DNA of 64,000 nt from NCBI RefSeq assembly GCF_030161095.1, contig NZ_BSPP01000002.1:1-64000 (forward strand), given 5' to 3'. The DNA comes from Cypionkella aquatica (GTDB lineage Bacteria > Pseudomonadota > Alphaproteobacteria > Rhodobacterales > Rhodobacteraceae). The notes below the pieces were generated by a model. It was not told the DNA's origin, made no database searches, and was given only the letters and a program-made list of their open reading frames with translations. Every line of letters starts with the position of its first letter. The first letter of the stretch is position 1. The translations under genes were made by a program, and so were the position numbers. Below are positions 34,788 through 43,956 of this stretch, in pieces.

Positions 34788-36380
34788 GTGCAGAACCTTT
34801 TGCAGATTTGGCAAAACCTTGATGGCCGCAAACGCATTGTCGTTCTTGGTGCATCGCTTGCGATGTTTTTGGCCATTGTAGTGATGTCGCGGATGGCGGG
34901 TACACCGGGAATGTCCTTACTTTACGCAGGCTTGGATGGCTCAGCGGCTGGGGATGTGATCACGGCTCTGGATCAGAAGGGCGTGCCATATGAGGTGCGT
35001 GGTCAGGCAATCTATGTCGCAGAAGCACAGCGGGATGCGTTGCGGATGACCTTGGCGGCCGAAGGTTTGCCCGCAAATTCTGGCACCGGATACGAATTGC
35101 TTGATTCGCTATCGGGCTTTGGCACCACAGCGCAGATGTTTGATGCGGCCTATTGGCGGGCCAAAGAAGGCGAGCTGTCGCGGACGATTCTGTCCAATCC
35201 GCAAATCCGCAACGCGCGGGTGCATATCGCCCAAGCGCCCTCGCAACCGTTTCAGCGCGATGTGAAGCCCAGTGCAAGCGTCACGATCACCTCTGTCGGG
35301 GGGACCCTGTCGGCTGTGCAAGCCAAGGCGTTGCGGCATCTGATCGCGGCTGCGGTGCCTGGGATGACCCCGGATGAGGTGGCTGTGATCGATTCGGTGG
35401 CGGGTCTGATCGCTTCGGAAACCGATGAGGCGGCACCGGTCGCGGCTGGCAATAAGGCGGCCGAGATCAAAGAAAACGTCGAACGTCTGTTGGCCGCAAG
35501 GGTCGGGGCGGGCAAAGCGGTGGTCGAGGTCGCGGTGGATGTCGTAACCGATGCGGAACAAATCACTGAGCGCAGTTTTGACCCGCAAAGCCGGGTGGCC
35601 ATTTCAACTGACAACACTCAGCGGACCGAAGCCAGCACGCAACCGGGCGGTGATGTGACCGTTGCCTCAAACCTGCCCGCCAATACTGCTGCAGCGGGCG
35701 GCGGTGGCAAAAGTGACAGTTCTGAAACCCGCGAGAAGGTGAACTATGAGGTGTCCGAGACCAATCGCCAGTTGGTGAAGGCACCGGGTTCGGTTCGCAA
35801 AATCTCTATCGCCGTACTGGTTGATGCGGTTCCTGTTGCGGCGGCCGATGGCACAGTGACGTTTCAGCCGCGCGCCGAGGAAGAGTTGGGCGTGTTGCGC
35901 GAGCTTGTCAGCTCGGCTGCTGGGTTAGATACGACGCGGGGCGATGTACTTACCTTGAAATCACTGGAGTTTCAGCCGTTGCCGCAAAGCGGTGATCCGA
36001 TCGCAGCCAGCATGCTTTCCTTTGGTGAAATCAATCTGATGACGCTTATTCAAACCTGCGTGCTGGCTTTGGTCGCACTGATTTTAGGGCTTTTCGTGAT
36101 CAGACCGGTGTTCGCTTCTGCGGCGCGCAGGACGGCTTTGCCAGGGCCTACGCCCATTTTGGCATTGCCTGCTGCCAGTGGCATTGAACGTCAGCAGGCG
36201 CTTACGGGTGAGATTGACGATGGCAAAGATCTGCCACCGCTGTCTGTGGTTGGGGGCGTGCCCGGTTCTGAAAGCAGTCGCGACCCCATGAGCCGATTGC
36301 GTCAGTTGATCGAAGAACGCCAGTCAGAATCCGTCGAGATATTGCGCGGTTGGATGGAAGTTGAAGAAGAGGTGCGGTGA
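34788..36380 (+). CDS. fliF: Flagellar MS-ring protein FliF
   Basis: 530 aa from a GTG start. Two membrane helices flank the periplasmic region (RIVVLGASLAMFLAIVVMSR and MTLIQTCVLALVALILGLFV). The PRD/YscJ-like ring domain shows GSAAGDVITALDQKGVPYEV and AREGELSRTI-type sequence, here WRAKEGELSRTILSNPQIRN. The C-terminal tail that normally binds FliG is present (SRLRQLIEERQSESVEILRG), although no fliG was found in the window. It heads fliF-fliH-fliN-fliP. Confidence 0.95.
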   Translation: MQNLLQIWQNLDGRKRIVVLGASLAMFLAIVVMSRMAGTPGMSLLYAGLDGSAAGDVITALDQKGVPYEVRGQAIYVAEAQRDALRMTLAAEGLPANSGTGYELLDSLSGFGTTAQMFDAAYWRAKEGELSRTILSNPQIRNARVHIAQAPSQPFQRDVKPSASVTITSVGGTLSAVQAKALRHLIAAAVPGMTPDEVAVIDSVAGLIASETDEAAPVAAGNKAAEIKENVERLLAARVGAGKAVVEVAVDVVTDAEQITERSFDPQSRVAISTDNTQRTEASTQPGGDVTVASNLPANTAAAGGGGKSDSSETREKVNYEVSETNRQLVKAPGSVRKISIAVLVDAVPVAAADGTVTFQPRAEEELGVLRELVSSAAGLDTTRGDVLTLKSLEFQPLPQSGDPIAASMLSFGEINLMTLIQTCVLALVALILGLFVIRPVFASAARRTALPGPTPILALPAASGIERQQALTGEIDDGKDLPPLSVVGGVPGSESSRDPMSRLRQLIEERQSESVEILRGWMEVEEEVR

Positions 36381-36976
36381 TGGTGCTGCGTTTGGAAGTG
36401 TTTGAGACGGAACAGGTGGCAGGCACTGGCAAGACCGTCGTGCTCGATGCCCTGCATCTTGAAGAGACCAAGCTTGCTTCTTACGATTCTGGCTACACCT
36501 CGGGATGGGAGGATGCCGCCGCAGCACAGGCGGGGGATCAAACCCGGGTCCGCGCCGATCTTGCGCGCAATTTGCAGGCGCTGTCCTTCACATTTCATGA
36601 GGCTCGCCAGCACGTGCTGCGCGCCTTGCAACCCCTGATGACAGAGATGGTTGGCAGGCTTTTGCCCGCGCTTGCCCGCGAAACTTTGGCGCAGGTGGTG
36701 CTGGAAGCCTTAATGCCGATAGCAGAAAAGCTGGCGGATACCCCGGTCACTTTGGTGCTGAACCCAGCCTCGCGCGCGGCACTTGAAACCTTGCTTGAAG
36801 AAGCGACGGGCCTGCCGCTGATCCTGACCGAAGAACCCAGCCTCAGCGAGGGTCAGGTCTATCTGAAGCTGGGCAGCAGTGAAACTCACGTCAACCTCGA
36901 CCGCGCCATCGCCGAAATCACGGCCGCAGTGCACGGATTCTTTGAAATTTCGATGCAGGAGAAGAAACATGGATGA
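36380..36976 (+). CDS. fliH: FliH-like export ATPase regulator
   Basis: 198 aa from an ATG overlapping the fliF stop (GTGATG). The middle region ARNLQALSFTFHEARQHVLR and the following QPLMTEMVGRLLPALARETL resemble the helical core of FliH, and the C-terminal third (DTPVTLVLNPASRAALETLL) its globular domain. FliH binds FliI and tethers it to the C ring. Similarity is weak, so the position between fliF and fliN carries much of the call. It overlaps fliN by eight bases. Confidence 0.72.
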   Translation: MVLRLEVFETEQVAGTGKTVVLDALHLEETKLASYDSGYTSGWEDAAAAQAGDQTRVRADLARNLQALSFTFHEARQHVLRALQPLMTEMVGRLLPALARETLAQVVLEALMPIAEKLADTPVTLVLNPASRAALETLLEEATGLPLILTEEPSLSEGQVYLKLGSSETHVNLDRAIAEITAAVHGFFEISMQEKKHG

Positions 36977-37238
36977 ATTGCCAGACAGCAACCCCTTCGG
37001 TCAGGTTCCGATTGAGGTGACAATCTCGGTAGGCAAAGCCCGGCCTTTGGTTCGGGATCTGTTGCGACTGACGCGCGATGCGGTGTTGGCACTAGATCGT
37101 AAGGTTGATGATCCGGTCGAGCTTTATGTTGGTGATCGCCTGATCGCGCGTGGCGAGCTGCAAGAGCTTGAGGGCGGTAGTTCGGGCCAGCTTGCCGTGC
37201 GTTTGACCGAAGTTGCAAATCTGCGAGGCGGGCTGTGA
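36969..37238 (+). CDS. fliN: Flagellar motor switch protein FliN
   Basis: 89 aa from the ATG giving MDELPDSNPFGQVP. The whole protein is one SpoA domain: PIEVTISVGKARPLVRDLLR, ALDRKVDDPVELYVGDRLIA and RGELQELEGGSSGQLAVRLT. FliN of E. coli has 137 residues, so the N-terminal extension is missing here. It forms the bottom of the C ring; its usual partners FliG and FliM are not in the window. The stop overlaps the fliP ATG. Confidence 0.93.
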   Translation: MDELPDSNPFGQVPIEVTISVGKARPLVRDLLRLTRDAVLALDRKVDDPVELYVGDRLIARGELQELEGGSSGQLAVRLTEVANLRGGL

Positions 37239-37960
37239 TGCAAAGGCTGGCATTGGCGCTGGGGTTTCTGCTGATGTTCACCGCGCCAATGCTGGCACAG
37301 GGCATGTCGATCGACTTTGGTGACGGAACGGCGCTTTCGACACGATCAGTTCAGTTGCTGGTGGTGATGACGGTGCTCAGCCTGGTTCCGGGGTTGGCCG
37401 TTATGATCACGTGCTTTCCGTTCATCGTCACGGTGCTGTCAATCTTGCGTCAAGCCATTGGTTTGCAGCAATCGCCCCCTAATATGCTGATCGTCAGCCT
37501 TGCGTTGTTTCTGACATGGTTCGTGATGGACCCGGTGTTCACCGAAGCCTGGGCAAAAGGGGTGGAGCCGTTGAACGCGGGCAGCATTGACTTGCAACAG
37601 GCTATACCATTGATCTTGGGGCCGTTTCGTGGATTTATGGCGCATCGGCTGGACAGCGATACTTTCGCTGCGCTGCAGAATTTGCGCCCTAACGCCGCGG
37701 CGGTCTTGCCAATTGATGCGCCGCTTTCGCTGCTGGTGCCTTCGTTCATCCTGTCTGAAATTCAGCGCGCGTTTGAGATCGGCTTTCTGATCTTTCTGCC
37801 ATTCCTGATCATCGACTTGGTTGTCGCTGCCGTGCTGATGTCGATGGGCATGATGATGGTGCCGCCTGCGGTCGTATCCTTGCCGTTCAAGCTGGCATTT
37901 TTCGTGGTGGCTGATGGGTGGAGCTTGGTATCGGGCGCGTTGGTTCGCAGCTACTTCTAG
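37238..37960 (+). CDS. fliP: Flagellar export gate protein FliP
   Basis: 240 aa. A cleavable signal peptide (MQRLALALGFLLMFTAPMLA) is typical of FliP. Later segments QLLVVMTVLSLVPGLAVMIT, FIVTVLSILRQAIGLQQSPP and EIGFLIFLPFLIIDLVVAAV match the family, and the C-terminal KLAFFVVADGWSLVSGALVR is diagnostic. It forms the export gate with FliQ and FliR. No fliO gene is next to it. Last gene of its operon. Confidence 0.96.
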   Translation: MQRLALALGFLLMFTAPMLAQGMSIDFGDGTALSTRSVQLLVVMTVLSLVPGLAVMITCFPFIVTVLSILRQAIGLQQSPPNMLIVSLALFLTWFVMDPVFTEAWAKGVEPLNAGSIDLQQAIPLILGPFRGFMAHRLDSDTFAALQNLRPNAAAVLPIDAPLSLLVPSFILSEIQRAFEIGFLIFLPFLIIDLVVAAVLMSMGMMMVPPAVVSLPFKLAFFVVADGWSLVSGALVRSYF

Positions 37961-37982
37961 GATGTCCAACGATCAGGAATCT

Positions 37983-38000
37983 GGCGGGAGCTTGCCCGCT
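37983..38000. terminator. Hairpin between convergent fliP and flgI
   Basis: GCGGG and CCCGC (37984-37999) pair around the loop AGCTTG in the 44-base gap between the converging genes. There is no good T-tract on either strand, so termination is likely but not proven. Confidence 0.4.
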
Positions 38001-38004
38001 CAAC

Positions 38005-39099
38005 TCAATTCACCACGAACTCTGCATGCAATGCCCCGGCCGAGTTAATGCTTTTCAGAATGTCGATCATGTCATGTGGCGCGACGCCCAGCGCGTTCAA
38101 ACCGGCCATAACCTCTGACAGGTTGGTGCCGCCTGACACTTCGGCCAATCCCGTGCCGGGTTCGTTCTGAATATCGACAGAACTGCGCGGCAGTAAGATC
38201 GTCTCGCCTTCCGAAAATGGGTTTGGCTGCGATACGGTCGGCGTTTCCGCGATCCGTAGTGTCAGATTGCCCTGCGCCACAGCGACCCGGCTGATCCGCA
38301 CATCTGCGCCCATGACGATGGTGCCAGATCGTTGATCCACCACCACGCGCGCCTTGGTTTCAGGCTCGACCTGAATGTTTTCGACGCGGCTGAGCAGATG
38401 CGCGGGCGAGCGGCCGTTTGTCGACAGCAGCACAGTGCCTGCGTCAAGCATTTCAGCCGAGCCTCTGCCCATCTTGGCGTTGATCGCGGATTCGATCCGC
38501 TCGGCTGTGGTGAAATCGGGTTCGCGCAAAGCCAGACGCATAGACTCCAACTGGGTGAAATCAAACTCCACCTCACGCTCAACGCGGCCGCCCGATGGGA
38601 TCATGCCGGCGGTCGGCACGCCTTGCACGACTTTTGCCGCCTCCCCATCTGCCGAAATCCCGCCGGCGATGATGGCGCCCTGAGCGACCGCATAGATTTG
38701 ACCATCGGCCCCATTCAAAGGCGTCATGATCAACGTGCCACCCAAAAGGCTTTTCGCATCGCCAATCGCCGAGACCGTCACGTCAATCTGACCGCCCGCC
38801 CGCGCGAACGCTGGCAGGGTTGCGGTCACAAAAACGGCAGCAACGTTTTTCGGCTGATATTGCTCACCAGTAACGTTGACGCCCAGCCGTTCCAGCAAGT
38901 TGGACATGATCTCTTCCGTGAAGGGCGCATTGCGCAATCCGTCGCCCGTGCCGTTCAGCCCAACGACCAAGCCATAGCCGACCAGATCATTCGCACGCAC
39001 GCCGTCAAACTCAACCAGATCTTTGATCCTGATCGGGCCCGACCAAGCAGCCGTAGACAGCAGGCCGACCATGACCGCGCAGAGAATTCTTCTCATCAC
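38005..39099 (-). CDS. flgI: Flagellar P-ring protein FlgI
   Basis: 364 aa with a signal peptide (MMRRILCAVMVGLLSTAAWS). The mature N-terminus IRIKDLVEFDGVRANDLVGY and GLVVGLNGTGDGLRNAPFTE is the FlgI hallmark, and VAAVFVTATLPAFARAGGQI is equally typical. It forms the ring in the peptidoglycan layer around the rod. It overlaps flgL by four bases and ends the operon flgE-flgK-flgL-flgI. Confidence 0.96.
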   Translation of the reverse strand: MMRRILCAVMVGLLSTAAWSGPIRIKDLVEFDGVRANDLVGYGLVVGLNGTGDGLRNAPFTEEIMSNLLERLGVNVTGEQYQPKNVAAVFVTATLPAFARAGGQIDVTVSAIGDAKSLLGGTLIMTPLNGADGQIYAVAQGAIIAGGISADGEAAKVVQGVPTAGMIPSGGRVEREVEFDFTQLESMRLALREPDFTTAERIESAINAKMGRGSAEMLDAGTVLLSTNGRSPAHLLSRVENIQVEPETKARVVVDQRSGTIVMGADVRISRVAVAQGNLTLRIAETPTVSQPNPFSEGETILLPRSSVDIQNEPGTGLAEVSGGTNLSEVMAGLNALGVAPHDMIDILKSINSAGALHAEFVVN

Positions 39100-40097
39100 A
39101 AGTAATCCAATAGGCTTAGGCGCGACATCCGCGCGGTGATGGCATAAATCTTTTCCAGCTGTGCCTGCGTCTCTTCAAGCCTCGACGCGGTTTCGTATGG
39201 ATCGGCCTCGGTGATGCCATTGCGGGCGATTTGCAGCGCGTAGTTTTCGGTCGCGTTGCGGGTTGCAGCAGCATCAATCTGTGCTTCAACAAGACCAAGC
39301 TTGGCGGCGACATTGGTGCGATCGCTCTTGTTTTCCAGCAGGCCAAGTCCAGCCCGGCGCGCCAGATCCTGACGCCCGGTATTTTGGTCCGCCAGCACAC
39401 CACGATTGAGCAAAGCCGCCATCGCAAGGCCTTTGATAGTGTTTCGCAAAGCGGGATCTTTCGCAGTCACGTCAATATGGGTCTGCTCGCCGGGTGCGAT
39501 GGCCAAAGCTGCCAGAGCGTCGCCTCCCTGATAGGCAAGCGCATCATATCCGTTGGGGTCTGCAAACCAGTTTGTTACTGCCGTTTCAACATCTTGCGCA
39601 CTGACAGCCCCCGAGACTGCGCTGACCAGAGCGGATAGCAGCGTGTCAGAAGCAACCAGCGGGGCGTTTGAGGTCGCCGTTCCCGCAAAAAGGCTGCGGT
39701 CGCCAAAACGGGTGTTGAACACTGATAAGGCCGTTTGCAGATCTTGCTCGGCTTGCCGGCCTGCCGCATCGAGCAAGGAAGCGGACGCCCCCGTTGTGGT
39801 GGAGATCAGCGTATTGCTGAGAGTCCCCGCAAGTTTATCCACTGTGCCAAGCGCGGTCTGCATCGCGCCGACGAAAAGTCCCGCTTCCGTTGTGACTGCC
39901 GTATAGCCCTTTAACCGTGCCAGCGACGCATCAATGCTCGCGATTGGTATCAAATCACCTGAAACCCGTGCTGCGACATCGCCGACCTGGCCCGTCGCGA
40001 CCTCGTTGGTCAACTGCTGCATGGTCTGTTTCAGATCAAGCGTGTGGCGGCGCAACATGAATGATCGCGCCATATCGCCTAGGGAAATCGCGCTCAT
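39096..40097 (-). CDS. flgL: Hook-filament junction protein FlgL
   Basis: 333 aa. The flagellin-like N-terminal helix (SFMLRRHTLDLKQTMQQLTN) and C-terminal helix (YALQIARNGITEADPYETAS, then RLEETQAQLEKIYAITARMS) match FlgL. It joins the hook-side FlgK ring to the filament. No FliD-type cap gene was found, as is common in this class. It starts three bases after the flgK stop. Confidence 0.9.
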   Translation of the reverse strand: MSAISLGDMARSFMLRRHTLDLKQTMQQLTNEVATGQVGDVAARVSGDLIPIASIDASLARLKGYTAVTTEAGLFVGAMQTALGTVDKLAGTLSNTLISTTTGASASLLDAAGRQAEQDLQTALSVFNTRFGDRSLFAGTATSNAPLVASDTLLSALVSAVSGAVSAQDVETAVTNWFADPNGYDALAYQGGDALAALAIAPGEQTHIDVTAKDPALRNTIKGLAMAALLNRGVLADQNTGRQDLARRAGLGLLENKSDRTNVAAKLGLVEAQIDAAATRNATENYALQIARNGITEADPYETASRLEETQAQLEKIYAITARMSRLSLLDYL

Positions 40098-40100
40098 TTG

Positions 40101-41558
40101 TTACATCTCCAGCAGTTTTTGCATCATCTCGCCAATCGCTGCGATCACTTTGGCATTGGCTGCATAGGCCTGCTCGATCACCAGTAAGGATTGCATTTCC
40201 TGATCGGTATCAACGCCTTGCTCCATCTGCATCGACTTCAGCGTATCAAGTCGCGCCGAGGCGTAAGTGGCTTCGCTGTCCATCTGCACCCGCGCTGTTG
40301 CCGTGCCAGACACCAAATCAGCGGCCAGCATGGCAAAGCTGCGCGCGCCAGTCATAAAGCCGCCCGAGGCTGGGACCCGTTGCGCGGTCAGCGCCGCTTG
40401 CAGGCCGTTCAGAAGCTGACTGTTGCCCGTCGCACCCGGGGTCGCGGCGCCCAGCCCGTCACGCAATCGCCAAAGTGCGCCGCCCTGTGCCGGATCTGCC
40501 GCCGCATTGATGCTCAGGCGCTGGGCCAGACCTGTTTCCGCGGCAAAGTTGAAGGCTGCACCCGCATCGGTGAACAATCCCGCGCTGCCCGTTGTGCGGG
40601 TGGCATCAAGGCCAGAAGCGGCGAATCGTTCAATCAGATCGCGGGCCACCGCATCCAGTTTCTGTTGGGCCTGCAGCGCGAGATCGTCGCGAATCGCGAA
40701 TTGCGCCGCCAGTGTCCCACCCGAAACAGGTCCGCCTTCGGCACGCGTTGAGATCGGCTTGCCGTTCAAGGTCAGGCCCGACAAGCCTCCGCTGGCTTGC
40801 GTCATATCTGCCACGACCTCGCCCACCGGGTTGAAACCCAACTGCACAGGCAATCCATCCAGCAGGACGGCGCCACCCGTGGTAATCAGGGCGACTTCGC
40901 CCTTGTCGCGTGGCACTTCGCGCAGTGGGATGATCTTGGCAATGCTGTCGATCATCTGCTGGCGCTGATCGATCAACGCCGACGCATCACGGCCAGTACC
41001 GGTGTTTGAGCGGATCTGGCCATTCAGATCCGCGATCCGCGACAATGCGGTGTTGACCTGCCCGACCTGATTTTCAATCTGATCATCGGCGGTCGAACGC
41101 ACGATTTGGATATCGGCCCCTGCGGTTGCTATATGCGCTGCCAAAGCCTTTGCGGATTGCATCACGTTTGACAGCCGGGCTTCCGATTCGGGACGCGAGC
41201 TTGCCTGCAGCAAAGCCGTGTCGAAATCGTTGATCCGGCTGCCCAGTGAAACCGCGCTGTCGACCGTGCCCAGCACCGACTCCAAGCGTTTCAGAAAACT
41301 TGCGGTGGTCGCGCTGCTGCCACTTTCGGCCTCGGCCAGACGTCGATCCCCCAGCACAATCGGATCGCTGTGCCGCACCACGCTGGTGATGCTGACGCCC
41401 TGACCTGTGCTGCCAACGGTGCGCGCGCTCAGCTGCAGTTCGCGGCGACCGTAACCATCGGTCATCGCATTGGCGATGTTGGAAGACACAATTTCGGCCG
41501 CGCGCGCTGCCGCGTTCAACCCGGATAGTGCTGATGAAAGCCCCGCTGTGATTGACAT
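40101..41558 (-). CDS. flgK: Hook-associated protein FlgK
   Basis: 485 aa. The N-terminal rod/hook motif EIVSSNIANAMTDGYGRREL is followed by QLSARTVGSTGQGVSITSVV and VRHSDPIVLGDRRLAEAESG, the FlgK pattern. The C-terminal YASARLDTLKSMQMEQGVDT and SLLVIEQAYAANAKVIAAIG closes the helical core. It forms the first junction ring on the hook. It starts nine bases downstream of flgE. Confidence 0.94.
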   Translation of the reverse strand: MSITAGLSSALSGLNAAARAAEIVSSNIANAMTDGYGRRELQLSARTVGSTGQGVSITSVVRHSDPIVLGDRRLAEAESGSSATTASFLKRLESVLGTVDSAVSLGSRINDFDTALLQASSRPESEARLSNVMQSAKALAAHIATAGADIQIVRSTADDQIENQVGQVNTALSRIADLNGQIRSNTGTGRDASALIDQRQQMIDSIAKIIPLREVPRDKGEVALITTGGAVLLDGLPVQLGFNPVGEVVADMTQASGGLSGLTLNGKPISTRAEGGPVSGGTLAAQFAIRDDLALQAQQKLDAVARDLIERFAASGLDATRTTGSAGLFTDAGAAFNFAAETGLAQRLSINAAADPAQGGALWRLRDGLGAATPGATGNSQLLNGLQAALTAQRVPASGGFMTGARSFAMLAADLVSGTATARVQMDSEATYASARLDTLKSMQMEQGVDTDQEMQSLLVIEQAYAANAKVIAAIGEMMQKLLEM

Positions 41559-41567
41559 TCAAGCATC

Positions 41568-42872
41568 CTATCGTTTGATATTTGTGGCTTCTTGCAACAT
41601 CTCATCTGCCGTTTGGATGACCTTTGCGTTCGATGAATAAGCGCGCTGGGTCTGGATCAATTGCGTTAGCTCTGATGCCACATCGGTTGAAGATTCTTCG
41701 CGCGCATATCCCACCACGCTGCCAGTCGGCCCATCGCCCGCGTTCCAAAGATAAAACGGGCCCGAGGCTGCCGAGGTTTGATAAGTCTGGTTGTTCAGCG
41801 TGGTTAGCCCATTCGGATTTGGCACGTCCACCACCGGCAGCTGATAAATTCGGCGGCTGAATCCCTGGTCATAAATCGCATAGAGATCGCCCTTTTCATC
41901 CACCTCAACCGAGGTCAAGCTGGCAACTGGAGAGCCATTCTTGCTGATCGACACCGGCGCGAAATTGCTGGAAAGCTGTGTCATTCCATTGGGTTGCCCC
42001 AGTTCACCTATCTTCAGATCAATGCTGCCACCTGCGACCGAAATCGGAATTGTGCCGTCAGCGCCGTTATAGGCACCCCCTGAAACTGCTGTGACCGAAG
42101 CCAATGTGCCGCCCGCCGCTTGTGATGGATCGAAGGTAAGGGTGTATTCGCCAATCACAGTGCCACCGGATGCGCTGTCACGGATCGTCATCGTCCAGGT
42201 ATTCGAGGCACCTGTCGTAGGCACCGTTGGCGTAAAGCTGAAATCGAGCGATTCCGAGGTGCCAAGGTTGCCAAAATACTCAATGGTAAGGTCGCGCGGG
42301 TCGCCCGCACTGCCGGCGGTGCTGTCAGTCGCGGGCAGATTGATGCCCAACGTCATCGCTGTGGTGGGGTTGCCGATATACTGGGTTGCGTTGATGCGCA
42401 CAGGCTCCAGTGCTGCCATCGTGTCACGCGGAAAGGTCGCAACGCTGCCATCGGCGTTGGCAGGCCAGCCCATCAGAACAAGCCCGGTATCCGTGCGCAA
42501 CACGCCCGATGCATCAGGCCGAAACGACCCGGTGGTGACCAGTGAAATCGGATAGGCGCCGTCAGCACCGTCAACTGATCCAATATCGGTCACTGGCAGA
42601 AAGCCCCGGCCATCCACGGCCAGATCGGTTGCATTCGCGGTTGAAATCAGCGGCCCGCGCTCATCAATCAGCCGCATGTTTGAAGTCCGCACCCCGCCCG
42701 CGACGTAGGCCGAGCTCGAATTGCCTTGCAAAGCAACCGAATGAAAATCGGTTTCGGCCCGTCTGTAGCCATAGGTCGATGAGTTTGCGATATTGTCAGC
42801 AATTGTCGCAAGGCGGTTGGCGATGGCATTCAGCCCCGCCACCCCTGCATTGAGAGAGGAGGAAATCGTCAT
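41568..42872 (-). CDS. flgE: Flagellar hook protein FlgE
   Basis: 434 aa. TIADNIANSSTYGYRRAETD carries the hook/rod signature, and ATDLAVDGRGFLPVTDIGSV the following beta domain. The C-terminal end SDVASELTQLIQTQRAYSSN, here with TDVASEL, is diagnostic for FlgE. It polymerises into the hook, capped by FlgD. It heads the operon flgE-flgK-flgL-flgI. A CtrA-like box lies 57 bases upstream. Confidence 0.94.
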   Translation of the reverse strand: MTISSSLNAGVAGLNAIANRLATIADNIANSSTYGYRRAETDFHSVALQGNSSSAYVAGGVRTSNMRLIDERGPLISTANATDLAVDGRGFLPVTDIGSVDGADGAYPISLVTTGSFRPDASGVLRTDTGLVLMGWPANADGSVATFPRDTMAALEPVRINATQYIGNPTTAMTLGINLPATDSTAGSAGDPRDLTIEYFGNLGTSESLDFSFTPTVPTTGASNTWTMTIRDSASGGTVIGEYTLTFDPSQAAGGTLASVTAVSGGAYNGADGTIPISVAGGSIDLKIGELGQPNGMTQLSSNFAPVSISKNGSPVASLTSVEVDEKGDLYAIYDQGFSRRIYQLPVVDVPNPNGLTTLNNQTYQTSAASGPFYLWNAGDGPTGSVVGYAREESSTDVASELTQLIQTQRAYSSNAKVIQTADEMLQEATNIKR

Positions 42873-42928
42873 GGAAAGCGCCTTTCTGCAGCTTCGACCT
42901 GTGTTGGATCGAACCTGCCCGATGCGCC

Positions 42929-42943
42929 TTAAGATCGCCCTAA
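42929..42943. promoter_or_regulatory. CtrA-like box upstream of flgE
   Basis: TTAA-GATCGCC-CTAA on the plus strand (TTAG-GGCGATC-TTAA on the minus) matches TTAA-N7-TTAA with one mismatch. It lies 57 bases upstream of flgE and just before the motB stop (42964). It is the same quality as the fliL/fliF box. Confidence 0.5.
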
Positions 42944-42963
42944 CAGTTCAAATTTGAATCATC

Positions 42964-43809
42964 TCAGCGATCCTTCCGCAGCAGAATGATCTCCATCCGG
43001 TTGTTGCGGATCGCGCTTGGATCTTGCGTTGCAGGCTTGCGGTCGGCATGGCCGCTTATCCTTGCCATCCGGGTCGCGTCGATCCCATCACTTTCCAGCA
43101 TCTGTCGCAAAGCCTGCGCGCGCGCCGCTGTCAGATCCCATGCGGGGTTGTTTTTCAACGTGATCGGCAGCCTGCGCATATGTCCGTTAACGGCCACTTG
43201 GTTCTGAGCCAACTGCAGAACTTCGGCGATCAATGCGGTAATTTTGCGCGTTTCCCCCGTTGGTTCCGCCGTATCGTCGACGAACAACGGCGCGTCTGGA
43301 AGGTCAAATATTTCAACGACCAAGCCTTCGTCGGTGACCTTGGTGACGACATGCCGCAGCATCCGCTCCATGGTCATGCTTTCGCCGCCCTGCGCCATCA
43401 AAGCCTGCGCGATCTGCGCCATCCGACCCTGTTCTGCCGCAGCGGCAGCGGCGGCTTCACCGGTGGCAGCTTCGCCGCGCGCCTTTTCAGCCTCTGTCGG
43501 AGTTCGCGCGCTTGCCCCGGTGCCATTATGCGCCATAGTCTGCTCGGTGAAAGTAGAGTCACCGCCAAACATGCCATCGCCACCACCCGAAATCCGGCTG
43601 ACCGCGATCGTCGGACTGAAATAGTCCGAGATACCTTTGCGTTGTTTTTCCGTTGTCGCGTTTAACAGCCACATCAGCATGAAGAAGGCCATCATGGCCG
43701 TCACAAAGTCAGCATAGGCCACTTTCCACGCACCACCGTGATGACCGCCACCTTTGATAATTTTCTTCCGCTTGATGATGACTGGCGCGGCATTTGATTG
43801 CCCGACCAT
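42964..43809 (-). CDS. motB: Flagellar stator protein MotB
   Basis: 281 aa from the ATG giving MVGQSNAAPVIIKRK. The single helix AYADFVTAMMAFFMLMWLLN holds the proton-binding Asp, and KVAYADFVTAMM is the MotB hallmark. The C-terminal OmpA-like peptidoglycan-binding domain is seen in RISGHADRKPATQDPSAIRN. It is encoded alone, 9.8 kb from motA, and the first ATG of the longer frame (43833) seems too far upstream. Confidence 0.94.
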   Translation of the reverse strand: MVGQSNAAPVIIKRKKIIKGGGHHGGAWKVAYADFVTAMMAFFMLMWLLNATTEKQRKGISDYFSPTIAVSRISGGGDGMFGGDSTFTEQTMAHNGTGASARTPTEAEKARGEAATGEAAAAAAAEQGRMAQIAQALMAQGGESMTMERMLRHVVTKVTDEGLVVEIFDLPDAPLFVDDTAEPTGETRKITALIAEVLQLAQNQVAVNGHMRRLPITLKNNPAWDLTAARAQALRQMLESDGIDATRMARISGHADRKPATQDPSAIRNNRMEIILLRKDR

Positions 43810-43854
43810 CACACACCCATGTTTCACACCCATGGCCAGAATAGGGCAACAGGC

Positions 43855-43869
43855 TTTACCAAGGCTTAA
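43855..43869. promoter_or_regulatory. CtrA-like box upstream of motB
   Basis: TTTA-CCAAGGC-TTAA is the reverse complement of the fliI/flgB box core, with A for G in one half-site. It lies 46 bases upstream of the motB start. It suggests that stator and basal-body genes share one regulator. Confidence 0.5.
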
Positions 43870-43956
43870 GCGATTGGATTTTAGCTATTTCCCGGCAAAG
43901 GGCGCAGCAAACTCGTAGCGGGGTGGGGTGAGAGCCCCAATTCTTTCCAAAGCAAA

